This document shows, piece by piece, positions 1-9,606 of a DNA stretch of 64,000 nt (its first letter is position 1; every line of letters begins with the position of its first letter). The notes under the pieces are model-generated. The model saw nothing but the letters and a program-made list of their open reading frames with translations, was not told where the DNA came from and did not search any database. The DNA is from Dipteris shenzhenensis (taxonomy: Eukaryota > Polypodiophyta > Polypodiopsida > Gleicheniales), in NCBI GenBank assembly GCA_047967505.1, contig CM106540.1. The stretch is one strand, 5' to 3'. The translations under genes and the position numbers were made by a program.

Positions 1-359
1 GTGAAGATGGACCACTACTAGGAGCCATTGGAAGTTGTGATCACCTCGCTCTTAATTTTTCAGATCTTCTCTCCTCCACTGGCTCCTTGCCCTTACCCTT
101 TTGAGAGGCATGTGGTATCTCCGTGGATTGGCAAGTCTCATTAGGTTCCCTAGTTGTCATAGGGATCTCTCGAGATCTTGGTTGAGCATTGGTTTGAGAT
201 CTATTCAAATTTCAAATTGTATTTGATAACTCAGTCTCTAGAAAGAGAGGATAAAGTATGCACACTCTGCTCCACATCAAGTGAGGGTAGCTTTGTGGCA
301 TGTAGTTACGCTACCAAGACTGTCAGTAGATCGAAATTGGGATTACCTGGATCCATGAT
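1..359. other. Unassigned sequence at window edge
   Basis: No gene, repeat or transposon motif was recognised here. A short open frame begins at 178 and runs into the purine-rich repeat downstream, but it has no recognisable domain. Confidence 0.3.
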
Positions 360-815
360 AAAGAAACTAGATGAAAAAGGAGTAAGAGGGGACACAATGC
401 AAAGGATCAAGGCAGCTCAAGGGAGCAAGAGAGCAGTGCAAGGAAAGAAGCAAGGGAGCAATGCAAGGGCAAGAGCTTGAAGGAAAGAGACATTGAAGGC
501 AAAATCTCTCTTGAAGGAATGCAAGAGCTCTCTTGAAGGAAAGAGAGATTGGAGGAATGCAAAAGCTCTCTTGAAGAAATGCAAGAGCTGTCTTGAAGCA
601 ATACAAGATCTCTCTTGAAGGATATTCAAGGAGATTTTTAACACAAGAGATGGAAGGCAAGAGGTTGAACACAAGAGATTGAAGGAGATTTGAATGCAAG
701 AGATTGAAGGAGAGTTGAACGTGCAAGAGAGTCTGAAGGAGAGTTTGAGCGCAAGAGAGTTTGAACGCAAGAGAGTTTGAAGGAGAGATTGAATGCAAGA
801 GATGCAATGGCGGGA
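360..815. repeat. Purine-rich degenerate minisatellite
   Basis: The top strand is almost pure A/G and repeats words such as GAGAGATTGAAGGA, AATGCAAGAG and CTCTCTTGAAGGAA at irregular spacings of about 25-40 bp. The overlapping open frames on the bottom strand, rich in Leu, Ser and Phe, are what a purine-rich repeat gives when translated and are not taken as genes. The bias could support triplex or R-loop formation, which is inference only. Confidence 0.6.
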
Positions 816-1009
816 GAAAGGGCAGCAACAAGAAATGAAATGGCAATAGCAAGTAGAACCGATGCACAGAACTGGGTCGTTAACCCTGGAATACAAATTA
901 TCTAAGTCGTTTCTGATGTCATTTTTCCAAAATCTCCATGAAGTCTATTTGATACTTTCTATGTAAAAGTCATGTGTCTAATACTCTATAATATGCAAAA
1001 ATCATGTGT

Positions 1010-2770
1010 TTGGTACTTTGTATGCAAAAATCATTTAGAAAGACCTCCATGAAGTTCCTCATATAATCTTCGAATGCAATGCTAACAACTTAGTGGGAGG
1101 TAAGTGCAGCATGGCTCATCCCAAATGCAATAATATTAAATGCATAGATATCCCATTCCATGGCAAATGTGCTCTTAGGTTGATCATCCAAGTATTTATT
1201 CAATTCATTATTACCCAAGTTACCCATCCATGAAAGAGTGTAACTCCTTTTTTGCTATATTATTAGCATAGTGTCCATGAATGGAAATGGGAAATGATTT
1301 TTTTGGTGGTAGCATTAAGTTTGAGATAATCAACATTGACTCTAATGTATTCACTTTTCTAAGGTACAATGACAATGGATGATAGCAAATCACTATATGG
1401 GATGGAATAATCCTCCTCCAAAGGACCTTGAATTAGGGATCCTTAGCATTAATAATGAACATTGACTCTAACATATCCACTTTTCCAATGTATCGGCTTT
1501 TCTAAGGTACAATGACAATGAGTGATAGTAAATCACTTTATGGGATGGAATAATCCTCCTCCAAAGGACATTGAATTAGGGATACTTGATCATAAGCTAG
1601 TATTTCGTTGAACTTAATAGACTCGATTGTATGCTTTAAGAAGAGCATAGTCCTTAGTTTTTCCTTTCTCCTCTTTGACACATATTGATATTAATTTGTG
1701 TTTGATAGAATTCTATGGGCTCTAGCTCCACCAAATCAAGCCATATGTCCTCAACACTAAGTAATTGATAAATTACACAAAATTTTGGCTGTCAGCCCTC
1801 GAAGTCTTACTAGACCTAGGCTCCTAAGGTCTCCTTGGACCTTTTCCTTTAATAACTTGGCTAGCCTCATTGTATCTCTTGGTTGACCATTATACAAGCT
1901 TGCCTATAAAACATGAGGAATTGTATGCAAGTTTTGGTATTTCTATTTGGTCAATTCTATGAAGTTTGTATGTATTTTAGGTTAATACACTCCTAGCTTG
2001 TCTAAGATAGAATTATTGGAATCCACATCCGTCACATGATTTATGCATAAAACTTATGGCACGTCCTTACCAAGTACTGAGGTAGATTCTTCTAAAGTGT
2101 CCTTTGCTACCACTATACTTGGCTCATGTTCCAAGTACAGTCCTATCTTGTTAATCAAGACCTTCCCTAGGAAAATTTTAATGATTAGTCTCTACAAGGG
2201 GTGTCTTTCATGTTGTGACATTCATCATATATCCTTATTCTCATCGGCAAACTTAGTGACCATAGATAGGTTATTGTTTACATCTAAAAATGTGTCGAAT
2301 TGATAATCAATGTGTACCATATTTTTGTGGACCCTTAGTTTCATGTCATGCTCCACATCTCTAGACTGTATTTTCCCACATGCTAATGATGAATTGTCCT
2401 AGCTATAGCCAACCAAGTTCTACCCGCTAGTAGTAGATATACATTTGTGTTGCTAAAGTATGTAACATGATGTAATCATTGATAGTTAGACCACCCACAA
2501 CTATCCTCGCCTTCCTAATAATACCCAATCTGCTCTCACTATATAACCATCAATGTCAACTTCATGGTGGATTCCCTAATGTCTTGGGCTTGGAGTAATA
2601 CAAATAATAATCGATGCTCTACTTCCTTTATATTCACTAAAGTGGAGTCTAACACTCTTTGACATTTGGAGAATATTGTCAATAATTGCGACAAAGTTAA
2701 TATGGGGTCTCACATTACCAAGTGAGTCAACAAATCATAGGCCTCAATTTTATACTTTAAATATAACAAC
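1010..2770 (-). mobile_element. Decayed Ty3/gypsy pol (protease linker and reverse transcriptase)
   Basis: Read on the minus strand, several pieces match the order of a gypsy polyprotein once stops and frameshifts are crossed. Near 2760-2640 there is a YDLLTHL-like segment, and near 2440-2400 an LLAGRTWLAIARTIHH-like stretch, the protease-to-RT linker type. At 1395-1310 IVIVP..., then RVNVDYLKLNATTK, is the RT block preceding the first catalytic Asp. At 1185-1040 there is TFAMEWDIYAFNIIAFGM, then VFLNDF in the place of the usual Y-x-D-D box. The segment 1352-1447 is partly duplicated at 1495-1590. No long open frame survives, and LTRs were not found. Superfamily is fairly sure; limits are approximate. 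Confidence 0.7.
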
Positions 2771-4130
2771 CTTCAATATTTAGGTTGTAAGAAACTTGGA
2801 TTGAAAACCTTAGTTAGGATATTGTGTGGAGATACTACCTCTTGATCATGTTTAACCTCTTGGCAATGGAGGTGCTATGGACATGATTGAACAAATGATT
2901 AAGATACTCACTATCGTTTGGTCCTCTGCTTAATTTCTGATAATACTCTTCATCAACTATGGCTTGAGTTGGTGCTCACACCTAGGATTGAGTAAAGCTC
3001 CTACTAAAGGCAACCTAGGGTTTACATTTGATAGCCACTCTAGTTCAATCACATGGACTTGTTTTAAGGTACAGAGATCCCTATTCTAGGTGGTCGAAAC
3101 TCTTTTTGAAGACAATTCTCCCCCACATGTCCTAGCGATTGCCTTCCAGATAATGAGAAGAGCATCAAGGAAATGCAAATCGAATGAATGTTACGCATCA
3201 TGGGGAAACAAAAAACTCATAGCAAAGAAAATATTGAAAGAGAATGAGAAGGAATGATTACCTGAAGAACACTTTCTATTACTTGGCCAAATCAACTCAA
3301 ATCCAAATAGCTTTGCACTGCACTCCACACTCATGAGTTTGCCTATGTTGCAAGAATGACCCTGATTTCTAGGACTCTAATACCTTACATACAATACTCC
3401 TAACTTGCATTGGTGGTGGGCACCACCCATCACATTTACAGTGGTTCACACCTCCTCTGTCAGAAGGGTAGGTGCCATAACTGTATATCTATCCAAGTTG
3501 ACAAACTTCACCCATGAAATCCTTTGTGCATAGACTTTGGTGGCATTCTCGGACTAGTGGTTTGATTTATCATTAGTTAACATAATGGTGCATTGCTAGT
3601 TAATGTTAGAGTGCCCTTCTTGGCATCTATGCTCACCACGAACCTCTAACTTGCTTCATTGTGTACCATCGCTCCCTTTGTCACCTAACAACTATAGCAC
3701 TTAGCTTCTTCATCTGCTAATTGATGCACAAGGTCTTGGTGACCTTGACACATGATGCATCCGTGCTGCCTATGGACTAGGCATCTTGAACTCGATATTG
3801 ATGGGTAGGTTTGAGCTGCTCCCCACTTTGCCATGTTCTTCAATTATTGACTCCTTTCATCCTTCAATGGGGAGCTCCATTTTTCTGTTTCATCCTTTAG
3901 TTTTGCGAATTCTCCCTTGGCCGAAGTTGAATCCCCAAATAGTTACTTCTCTTGATCAAGAATGTGGAACTTGTTTTGGGGGCTTTCTTTGCTCTAGCAT
4001 GGAGTTTTAGGTTGGTTTCAGGTTGGGTGAAGGATGCAAAAATGCCTTGTCACAATTTTGTTTGAGACAAGAGATGTTTGGTGGTAGGAGGTTTGACTAG
4101 CACCATGCCCTAGCCAAGCACTAGCCAACT
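2771..4130. other. Unassigned intergenic sequence
   Basis: No gene or clear transposon domain was recognised. The part nearest 2770 may be the gag-proximal continuation of the gypsy relic. A short open frame at 3786-4010 has no recognisable features. A small GGTGGT/ACCACC hairpin lies near 3413-3428. Confidence 0.3.
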
Positions 4131-4404
4131 ACCCAAGCATCCTCCAAAAATACCAATTTTGTGTGGGCATTCAGTTGTCAACTGTGAAACCCAAACCACT
4201 GGGAATCATCTAATACCAATCTCCAATAACCAAGAAGACCCAATTTGCATTTATGACAAATTTGGGACCATACTGGTGTGAACACGATGAGGTGGTAGCC
4301 AAGCCACCTTTTGGGAGGATGGTTGTCCTCGTGATCTCCGTGTAGCCTTAGAGAATCTTCTTCACACTCAAATAATTGATTGTAATCATTTGCAAGGCTG
4401 AGAG

Positions 4405-6460
4405 GTCTTTTTTTTTGTTTTGCGATGAGAGACAAAGATTGTATTTAAAAAGAAAAGAAGACAAAAGAAAAATGTATAGCTTATTCAGCTCATGCTAAGG
4501 CCTTAAGTGGTTTGAAAGCCACCTGAATACCTACTTTTCTACTCCACAAAAAACCCAATAAATCTAATATTTTCGACTGCAATCTCCAGTAAATATCCTC
4601 TTGTAACTTACTATGCTAAAAAACATCTGCATTCCTGTACTTCCATAGAAGATGAATTATGGCAGCATGTATAAAGTTCCATACACTACGTTGGATGTCA
4701 TTCAAAGAGCCTTTATCTCCCCATAAAACATGTTTCCACTTGACCGTGATAGAAATGTGAGCTTTAGCCAACTGCATGTGAATGGACCTTTGTAAGGAAT
4801 TCATGAGCACACAGCTCCAATAAAGGTGAAAATTTGAGTCAAACAGCAACATTGCATTACGAACAAACCAATGAAATGCACTTCCATTTACATAACATGT
4901 CTAGTTGAGAGCTTATAGAGTAGCAGCCTCCAAAGCATAAAATTAAGCCTATGAGAGGGCATGGAATGCCATACTCTACTGAGCTACATTGCCTACATAC
5001 TGCAAGAGTAAGAGGGGCATATTTCTCCCACATAGCTTGTACAATCAAAGGCGCGTTTGGCAAACCTATTGTAGGGAAGTCCCAAAGTGTCAAACAGAAG
5101 AGATTCTTATCATTTGCATTCACCCAGCTATGTAAATCCATCAACCTCAAAGGCTCTAGACTATGTTGGCCAAGTTGGTCATAGTCTTGAAAACTTTCGC
5201 AAGAAATATTTATTCTCTTGTAAGCAATTGAAAAAGGGCAAAGAGCTCTTACACGGTTCTCCACTTACATCTCTGTCGATCCCATAGGCAAAGCCACATA
5301 CACTCATTTGGTGTACGAGATAACCATGGGCTGATTTGTGTGGGAGTAACTTGTTTAACATAGGGCCATGTGCTTATCTAGATGTTCAAGCCCAGAGATC
5401 CTAACCTATTTGTGTGCTTGTCCAGTAGTAGTCGTAGAGCCCAGTTTGCCAGATCGATATGGGTTTGTTAAGAATGTCTACCCTAATTTGGAAAGCCAGA
5501 CAAGAGTAGTTCTTGCCAAGTGGCACTCCCTCTAGAATTTCCCAATACACCATGCAGTTCGATGAGGTGGAGTGCAATAACTTCCAAGGGTGCGAAGAAA
5601 TGAAGCCTTATGAACCATTTGCAACATAGACATTCACATTTGCTCTTCAAATACTCCAATCCAAGACTTTTGGGTATTGTTGCCAATGTCCAGGAGAACG
5701 AATGCCATTGCTTTTTCCATAGAAAATTTGGAGACAACTTGTCCACTACAGGTAGACAGCTCTGAGAGAACGGCAATATACTGGATACATAAAGCATCGT
5801 GGGAGCTAAAATGTGCTTTAACATAGTAGCTCGGCCTAGGCTTATCTCTCCACGTTTGAAATGTGATCTAAATTTTTTGCAAACACCAGTCCATCCTCTA
5901 CTTCATGGAAACTCCTGTGCCAAGTGGACACCTCTAGTACCTAAAAATGTATCCGTGTGAAGCCATAAAAGGAGAGCGATTTTGGTGATCCCCTAGCCCA
6001 AAGAAAAACGATGGTTTTGGCATTAGTGCGTGAGTCAGATATTGTCCAAAAAAGTGTTGCAGGAGTCGAACCATGTAGAGGCACTCAACAACCAATAGTG
6101 TGGATTTATCATCATGCAGAATTGATAAGAAAAATGCGAATCACTAGGCAACCTCAAACCACACGATGCACCCCTTGCTAAATGGTGATCTAGTTGCCCT
6201 CTAGTTGTTGTAGAAGAGGTTCCATGACTATTGCAAATAGAAGTGGCACTAATGGGCAATCTTGTCAGACTGAACACTATGGCGTGAACTTGTCGTAGAA
6301 ATAGCCATTAATAGAAATAGTAGCAAAAGCATTCACAAGTAATGTGGAGGTCATGTTGGAGAAACCTTGGCCAAAGCCAAGCTTATGCGTTACCTTAGGC
6401 ATAAACTCCCAACAACTGACTCAATCATAGGCGATCTCCAAGTCTAGGTTGAGAAGTACA
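4405..6460 (-). mobile_element. Decayed LINE (L1-like) retrotransposon, 5' truncated
   Basis: On the minus strand the reading starts within the reverse transcriptase near 6455, with LLNLDLEIAYD followed by a GFGQGFSNM-type block. At about 6300-6200 INGYFYDKFTP, then QDCPLVPLLFAIVMEPL, is the classic LINE RT motif before the catalytic box. At 5820-5490 there is the C-terminal block (FLWKK..., IPKSLGLEYLKSKCECLCCKW), and at 4770-4620 the tail KWKHVLWGD, then HLLWKYRNADVF, as in zf-RVT domains. An A-rich stretch (AAAACAAAAAAAAA on the minus strand) at about 4411-4424 is a plausible 3' tail. The endonuclease half is absent. Multiple stops and frameshifts mean it is dead. Confidence 0.8.
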
Positions 6461-7095
6461 AACTGTTGATTTTGTGGAAGTGCAAAATCAATAGACAACA
6501 AACCTGCTTCATATATATTTCTCCCATGAAGAAAACTACACCCCTAATTGACCATCCTATTCATTGCCGATTTCTGTTGAGCTCTAGCGAGTCCGCCCCC
6601 CCCCCCCTTTCTCCCGCTCTTATACACATGGCGAAGGGGCGCACTGTCCACGGGTGGCCTATGCTTACAGGCAAGAGGTAACCTTTTCCGAGGGGAATGA
6701 ACAGGGGCAGTCGCTCAGGTGGGCGAACACTTGAGCTCTCGCTGCACACGAGAGTGTTTCTTGCAAGTTGGCATTGGCAGCTACTCCCTAGTTGCATAAA
6801 TACTTAACTCGAGTAAGTCCTTTGAACCACGAATCAGCCACATCATCATCATCAAGAGCTTTGTCGCAGTATTCTGGGCAGATTTGCATTTGCGCGCTCC
6901 ACGATTTCTTATGTCTTGATACCACGACGGAAAATGTAGACAATTCGACGTTTCTTTGCCTCAAATCTTCAGGTATTTTGTAGTCATGGATCTGATCGCT
7001 GTAGAATTTTTCGCAAATGATTCATTCTCTGCTCCTTCTTCCTTCCATTTCACCACCACATCAACCAAATCCGATCGATGTTTGATTTTTACAGC
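6461..7095 (+). other. 5' flank and possible 5' UTR intron of the WRC gene
   Basis: This stretch lies between the LINE relic and the WRC gene. It has a poly-C run at about 6597-6607 and a TAAATA box-like word near 6796. Just before the favoured start codon the sequence is TTTGATTTTTACAG, a pyrimidine-rich stretch ending in AG that looks like a 3' splice site (AG at about 7093-7094). A 5' UTR intron is therefore possible but unproven. Confidence 0.3.
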
Positions 7096-9606
7096 ATGGA
7101 CGCACCCCCTGCCGATAAAGAGCCCGCCAATTCATCACAAGAGTGGGCTCATTCGCCATTATCAACAGCTCTATTTCTTGTGCTCTTGCAATCGGGCGGT
7201 CGCGGTGTCACGGTTTGTGAGGCGTTGAGGAAATTGCTCAGACAGGGCTATTCCAAGGTGCTGAATTCAAAAAGCTGTCCACGAGCAGTTCAAGTAAAGA
7301 TAGCCTTAAAAAGGTGCCCTGATTTTAAAGAGGTCAACAGTGGAAGGTTCATTTTGAAGAGTAACCGTCAGCTGGAACTCAAAAACCTAAATATCAATGC
7401 TGTTCCGCGAAAGCATGCAGAACGAGAAAAGTATTTCACGAAAAATCCATGTAAGAAACCACCAACTCCAGGTATTTTCTCAAAACAATCGACTCAAAAA
7501 TCTGTTGTCGACTCTTCCGGTGAATTCAGATGTCAGGGAAAGGACGACAAAGGTCAACAATGTCGTAAGACAGATGGAAAGCACTGGCGGTGCTCTCAAC
7601 AGACTGAGGTGGGTTTTCTCTACTGCGAGCACCATCGTCAGCGTTGGAGAAAGGCAAAGATTAAGGGACAATTTCCGGGGGAAATTTCTCATCCTACTAA
7701 CTTGGACCAGAAATCCGAAATATCAGGAATTGAAGAAGAGCCTCAGATTATGCCCAATAGCTTGTTAGGACAAAAAAGCGAACATTCACATTCTCAAGAG
7801 CGAGAGGAACCAAAGCGCGACCGGTGTCATAGAAATGATGGAAAGCGTTGGCAGTGCTCCAACCAAGTTAAAGTAGACTCTATATACTGTGAGCATCATC
7901 AGGGACGGAGGAAGAGGGCGAAGGCAAACGGCAATGGGCTCGCTACAAAACAACAGGTGCAGCTGTCGGTAGTGTGCGCTTCAAACAATGTCAAAGGCAG
8001 CTTGCATGAACAGCATACAGCTGCAAGAGAAGCAGAGCATGATTTGCAGGGGTCAGGCACATGTGCTGTGCACACTTCTCCAGTTTGCTGCACAAATAAG
8101 GAATCAACCGAGCAACAGCTACAAGTGCCAAAAGCATGGGCCTTGGACAGTGGAGTTATTCATGACAAGGAAAATGTCAACGGCAGCGTGCATGAGCAAA
8201 TAAGTGTTGTAAAAGAGGCAAATCAAGAATTGCAAGGGTCACATGCATGTGCTGTAGGCAGTTCTCAGGTTGTCTCAAAGGAGAAAGAAATCGAAAATGG
8301 ACATGGACATCCATCAGTCCTAGTCTTGGGAGAATCAAGGCAAGAGCTGCATATTCCACATGGAGTAGACAGACCTCAGACAGCAGATTATAGGGCAAAG
8401 AAGGGTAGTGGGGATGGGCAGTTAATAGCATCTCAAGAATTGAAACAGGAGCTTCTGGTTTCAGCGGCACATCCTGTTGCTTGGCATATGGTTGCATCAT
8501 ATAGATGGAAAGGAAAATCTAACCAGAATGGACATATGAAGGTGAAGGAGGCGCTGCAGATAGCTGTAGAAGTTTCGCAGTCTGCAGACAAGGAGGTAGA
8601 TGCCAAGTGCGACCCGGATGGTCAAATTACAGAAGAAAGAGCTGCAAATCAAGAAATAAAGGTACTAGAAGGCTTTTGTCTGCAGAGGTCTCTGACTGCA
8701 TCAAATGGCTGCCATGTGGAAGCAAACAAAGATACACAAGATAAGGATGAACAGCAATTAGAACGATGTCACAGGAGAGATGGCAAGGGGTGGCAGTGTT
8801 CTCGGCAATGCAAGCCTGGATTCATTTATTGTGCACACCATCAAGGGCGGCGCTCCAAAGAAAGGGCTCTTGTCAATGGGCAAGAAAAATGTGTTTTACA
8901 GAAAGAGCTAAGCAAGCCAGTTTCAGCAAGGTGCATGAATGTGCACTCGACCATGAGGCGAGTGCTGCAGGTGGCTGTAGATTTAAATCAATCTGCAGTT
9001 GAGAGTATGAAGTCAAAGGCACAGACAAGCCAGAATGATCAAATTACCGAAGAGAAAGGGGGAAATCAAGTAAAGGCAGTAGAAGACTTTCATTTAGGGA
9101 AGTCTCTGCCTGCATCAAATGGCAGTAATTATGTAGAACAAAGCACAGATGGACAACACAAGGATAAGCAACAGTCAGAACGGTGTCATAGGAGAGATGG
9201 AAAGGGGTGGCAGTGTCCCCAGCAATGCAAGGCTGGATACATTTATTGTGAGCACCATCACGGGCGACGCTCAAAAGAAAGGATTTTAGTCAATGAGCAG
9301 CAAAAGTTTGTTGTACAGAGAGAGCAAGACCAGAATGAAGCAGATCAGCAACAATCGAAGAGGTGCCAGCGAACAGATGGAAAGGGCTGGCAATGTTCTT
9401 GCCAAGCTAAACATGGTTTTAATTTATGTGAACATCATCATATCTACCTGAGCAGGCGATCAATCCTCAAAGCCTCTAAAAAAGCAGCTCACAATTTCAG
9501 CTCGGCAACAGATCCAGTAAAGAGCTGGTCTGACATGCTGACAATGGGATGCAGCTCTGGCATTGAAATCAGTAAATCCACACCATTGTGCATGCAGCCT
9601 GTTTAA
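7096..9606 (+). CDS. Multi-WRC zinc-finger nuclear protein with winged-helix-like N-terminus
   Basis: An uninterrupted frame of 836 residues (842 if the weaker upstream ATG at 7078 is used; the ATG at 7096 has A at -3 and G at +4). Residues about 15-95 look like a winged helix of the HARE-HTH type, ending in a GRFILK wing; this is inference. Five motifs with exact spacing C-x9-C-x10-C-x2-H follow, at residues about 154, 243, 557, 696 and 756, with cores TDGKHWRC, NDGKRWQC, RDGKGWQC (twice) and TDGKGWQC. This is the WRC motif known from plant growth-regulating factors, where it binds DNA. No QLQ domain is present, so it is not a canonical GRF. Basic patches (RRKRAK, RRSKER) after the motifs could be nuclear signals. 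Linkers are polar and probably disordered. A transcription or chromatin role is inferred. Confidence 0.85.
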   Translation: MDAPPADKEPANSSQEWAHSPLSTALFLVLLQSGGRGVTVCEALRKLLRQGYSKVLNSKSCPRAVQVKIALKRCPDFKEVNSGRFILKSNRQLELKNLNINAVPRKHAEREKYFTKNPCKKPPTPGIFSKQSTQKSVVDSSGEFRCQGKDDKGQQCRKTDGKHWRCSQQTEVGFLYCEHHRQRWRKAKIKGQFPGEISHPTNLDQKSEISGIEEEPQIMPNSLLGQKSEHSHSQEREEPKRDRCHRNDGKRWQCSNQVKVDSIYCEHHQGRRKRAKANGNGLATKQQVQLSVVCASNNVKGSLHEQHTAAREAEHDLQGSGTCAVHTSPVCCTNKESTEQQLQVPKAWALDSGVIHDKENVNGSVHEQISVVKEANQELQGSHACAVGSSQVVSKEKEIENGHGHPSVLVLGESRQELHIPHGVDRPQTADYRAKKGSGDGQLIASQELKQELLVSAAHPVAWHMVASYRWKGKSNQNGHMKVKEALQIAVEVSQSADKEVDAKCDPDGQITEERAANQEIKVLEGFCLQRSLTASNGCHVEANKDTQDKDEQQLERCHRRDGKGWQCSRQCKPGFIYCAHHQGRRSKERALVNGQEKCVLQKELSKPVSARCMNVHSTMRRVLQVAVDLNQSAVESMKSKAQTSQNDQITEEKGGNQVKAVEDFHLGKSLPASNGSNYVEQSTDGQHKDKQQSERCHRRDGKGWQCPQQCKAGYIYCEHHHGRRSKERILVNEQQKFVVQREQDQNEADQQQSKRCQRTDGKGWQCSCQAKHGFNLCEHHHIYLSRRSILKASKKAAHNFSSATDPVKSWSDMLTMGCSSGIEISKSTPLCMQPV
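8540..9345 (+). repeat. Internal 139-residue duplication in the WRC gene
   Basis: Two consecutive modules of about 417 bp (roughly 8545-8930 and 8950-9345) share the order ALQIAVEV/VLQVAVDL, then a QITEE segment, a SL(T/P)ASNG segment, a DKxQQ(L/S)ERCHRRDGKGWQC core and RRSKER. This is an intragenic tandem duplication of linker plus WRC motif. A second, shorter pair in the linker (NVKGSLHEQ... near 7988 and NVNGSVHEQ... near 8175) shows the same behaviour. Confidence 0.75.

Noticed and set aside
367-896. Leu/Ser-rich minus-strand open frames
   Set aside because: Stop-poor because the opposite strand is purine-rich; several frames are open at once and none has a domain.
6060-6085. T-loop-like GGTTCGACTCC on the minus strand
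   Set aside because: It lies within the LINE reading frame and has no partner A box at tRNA distance.
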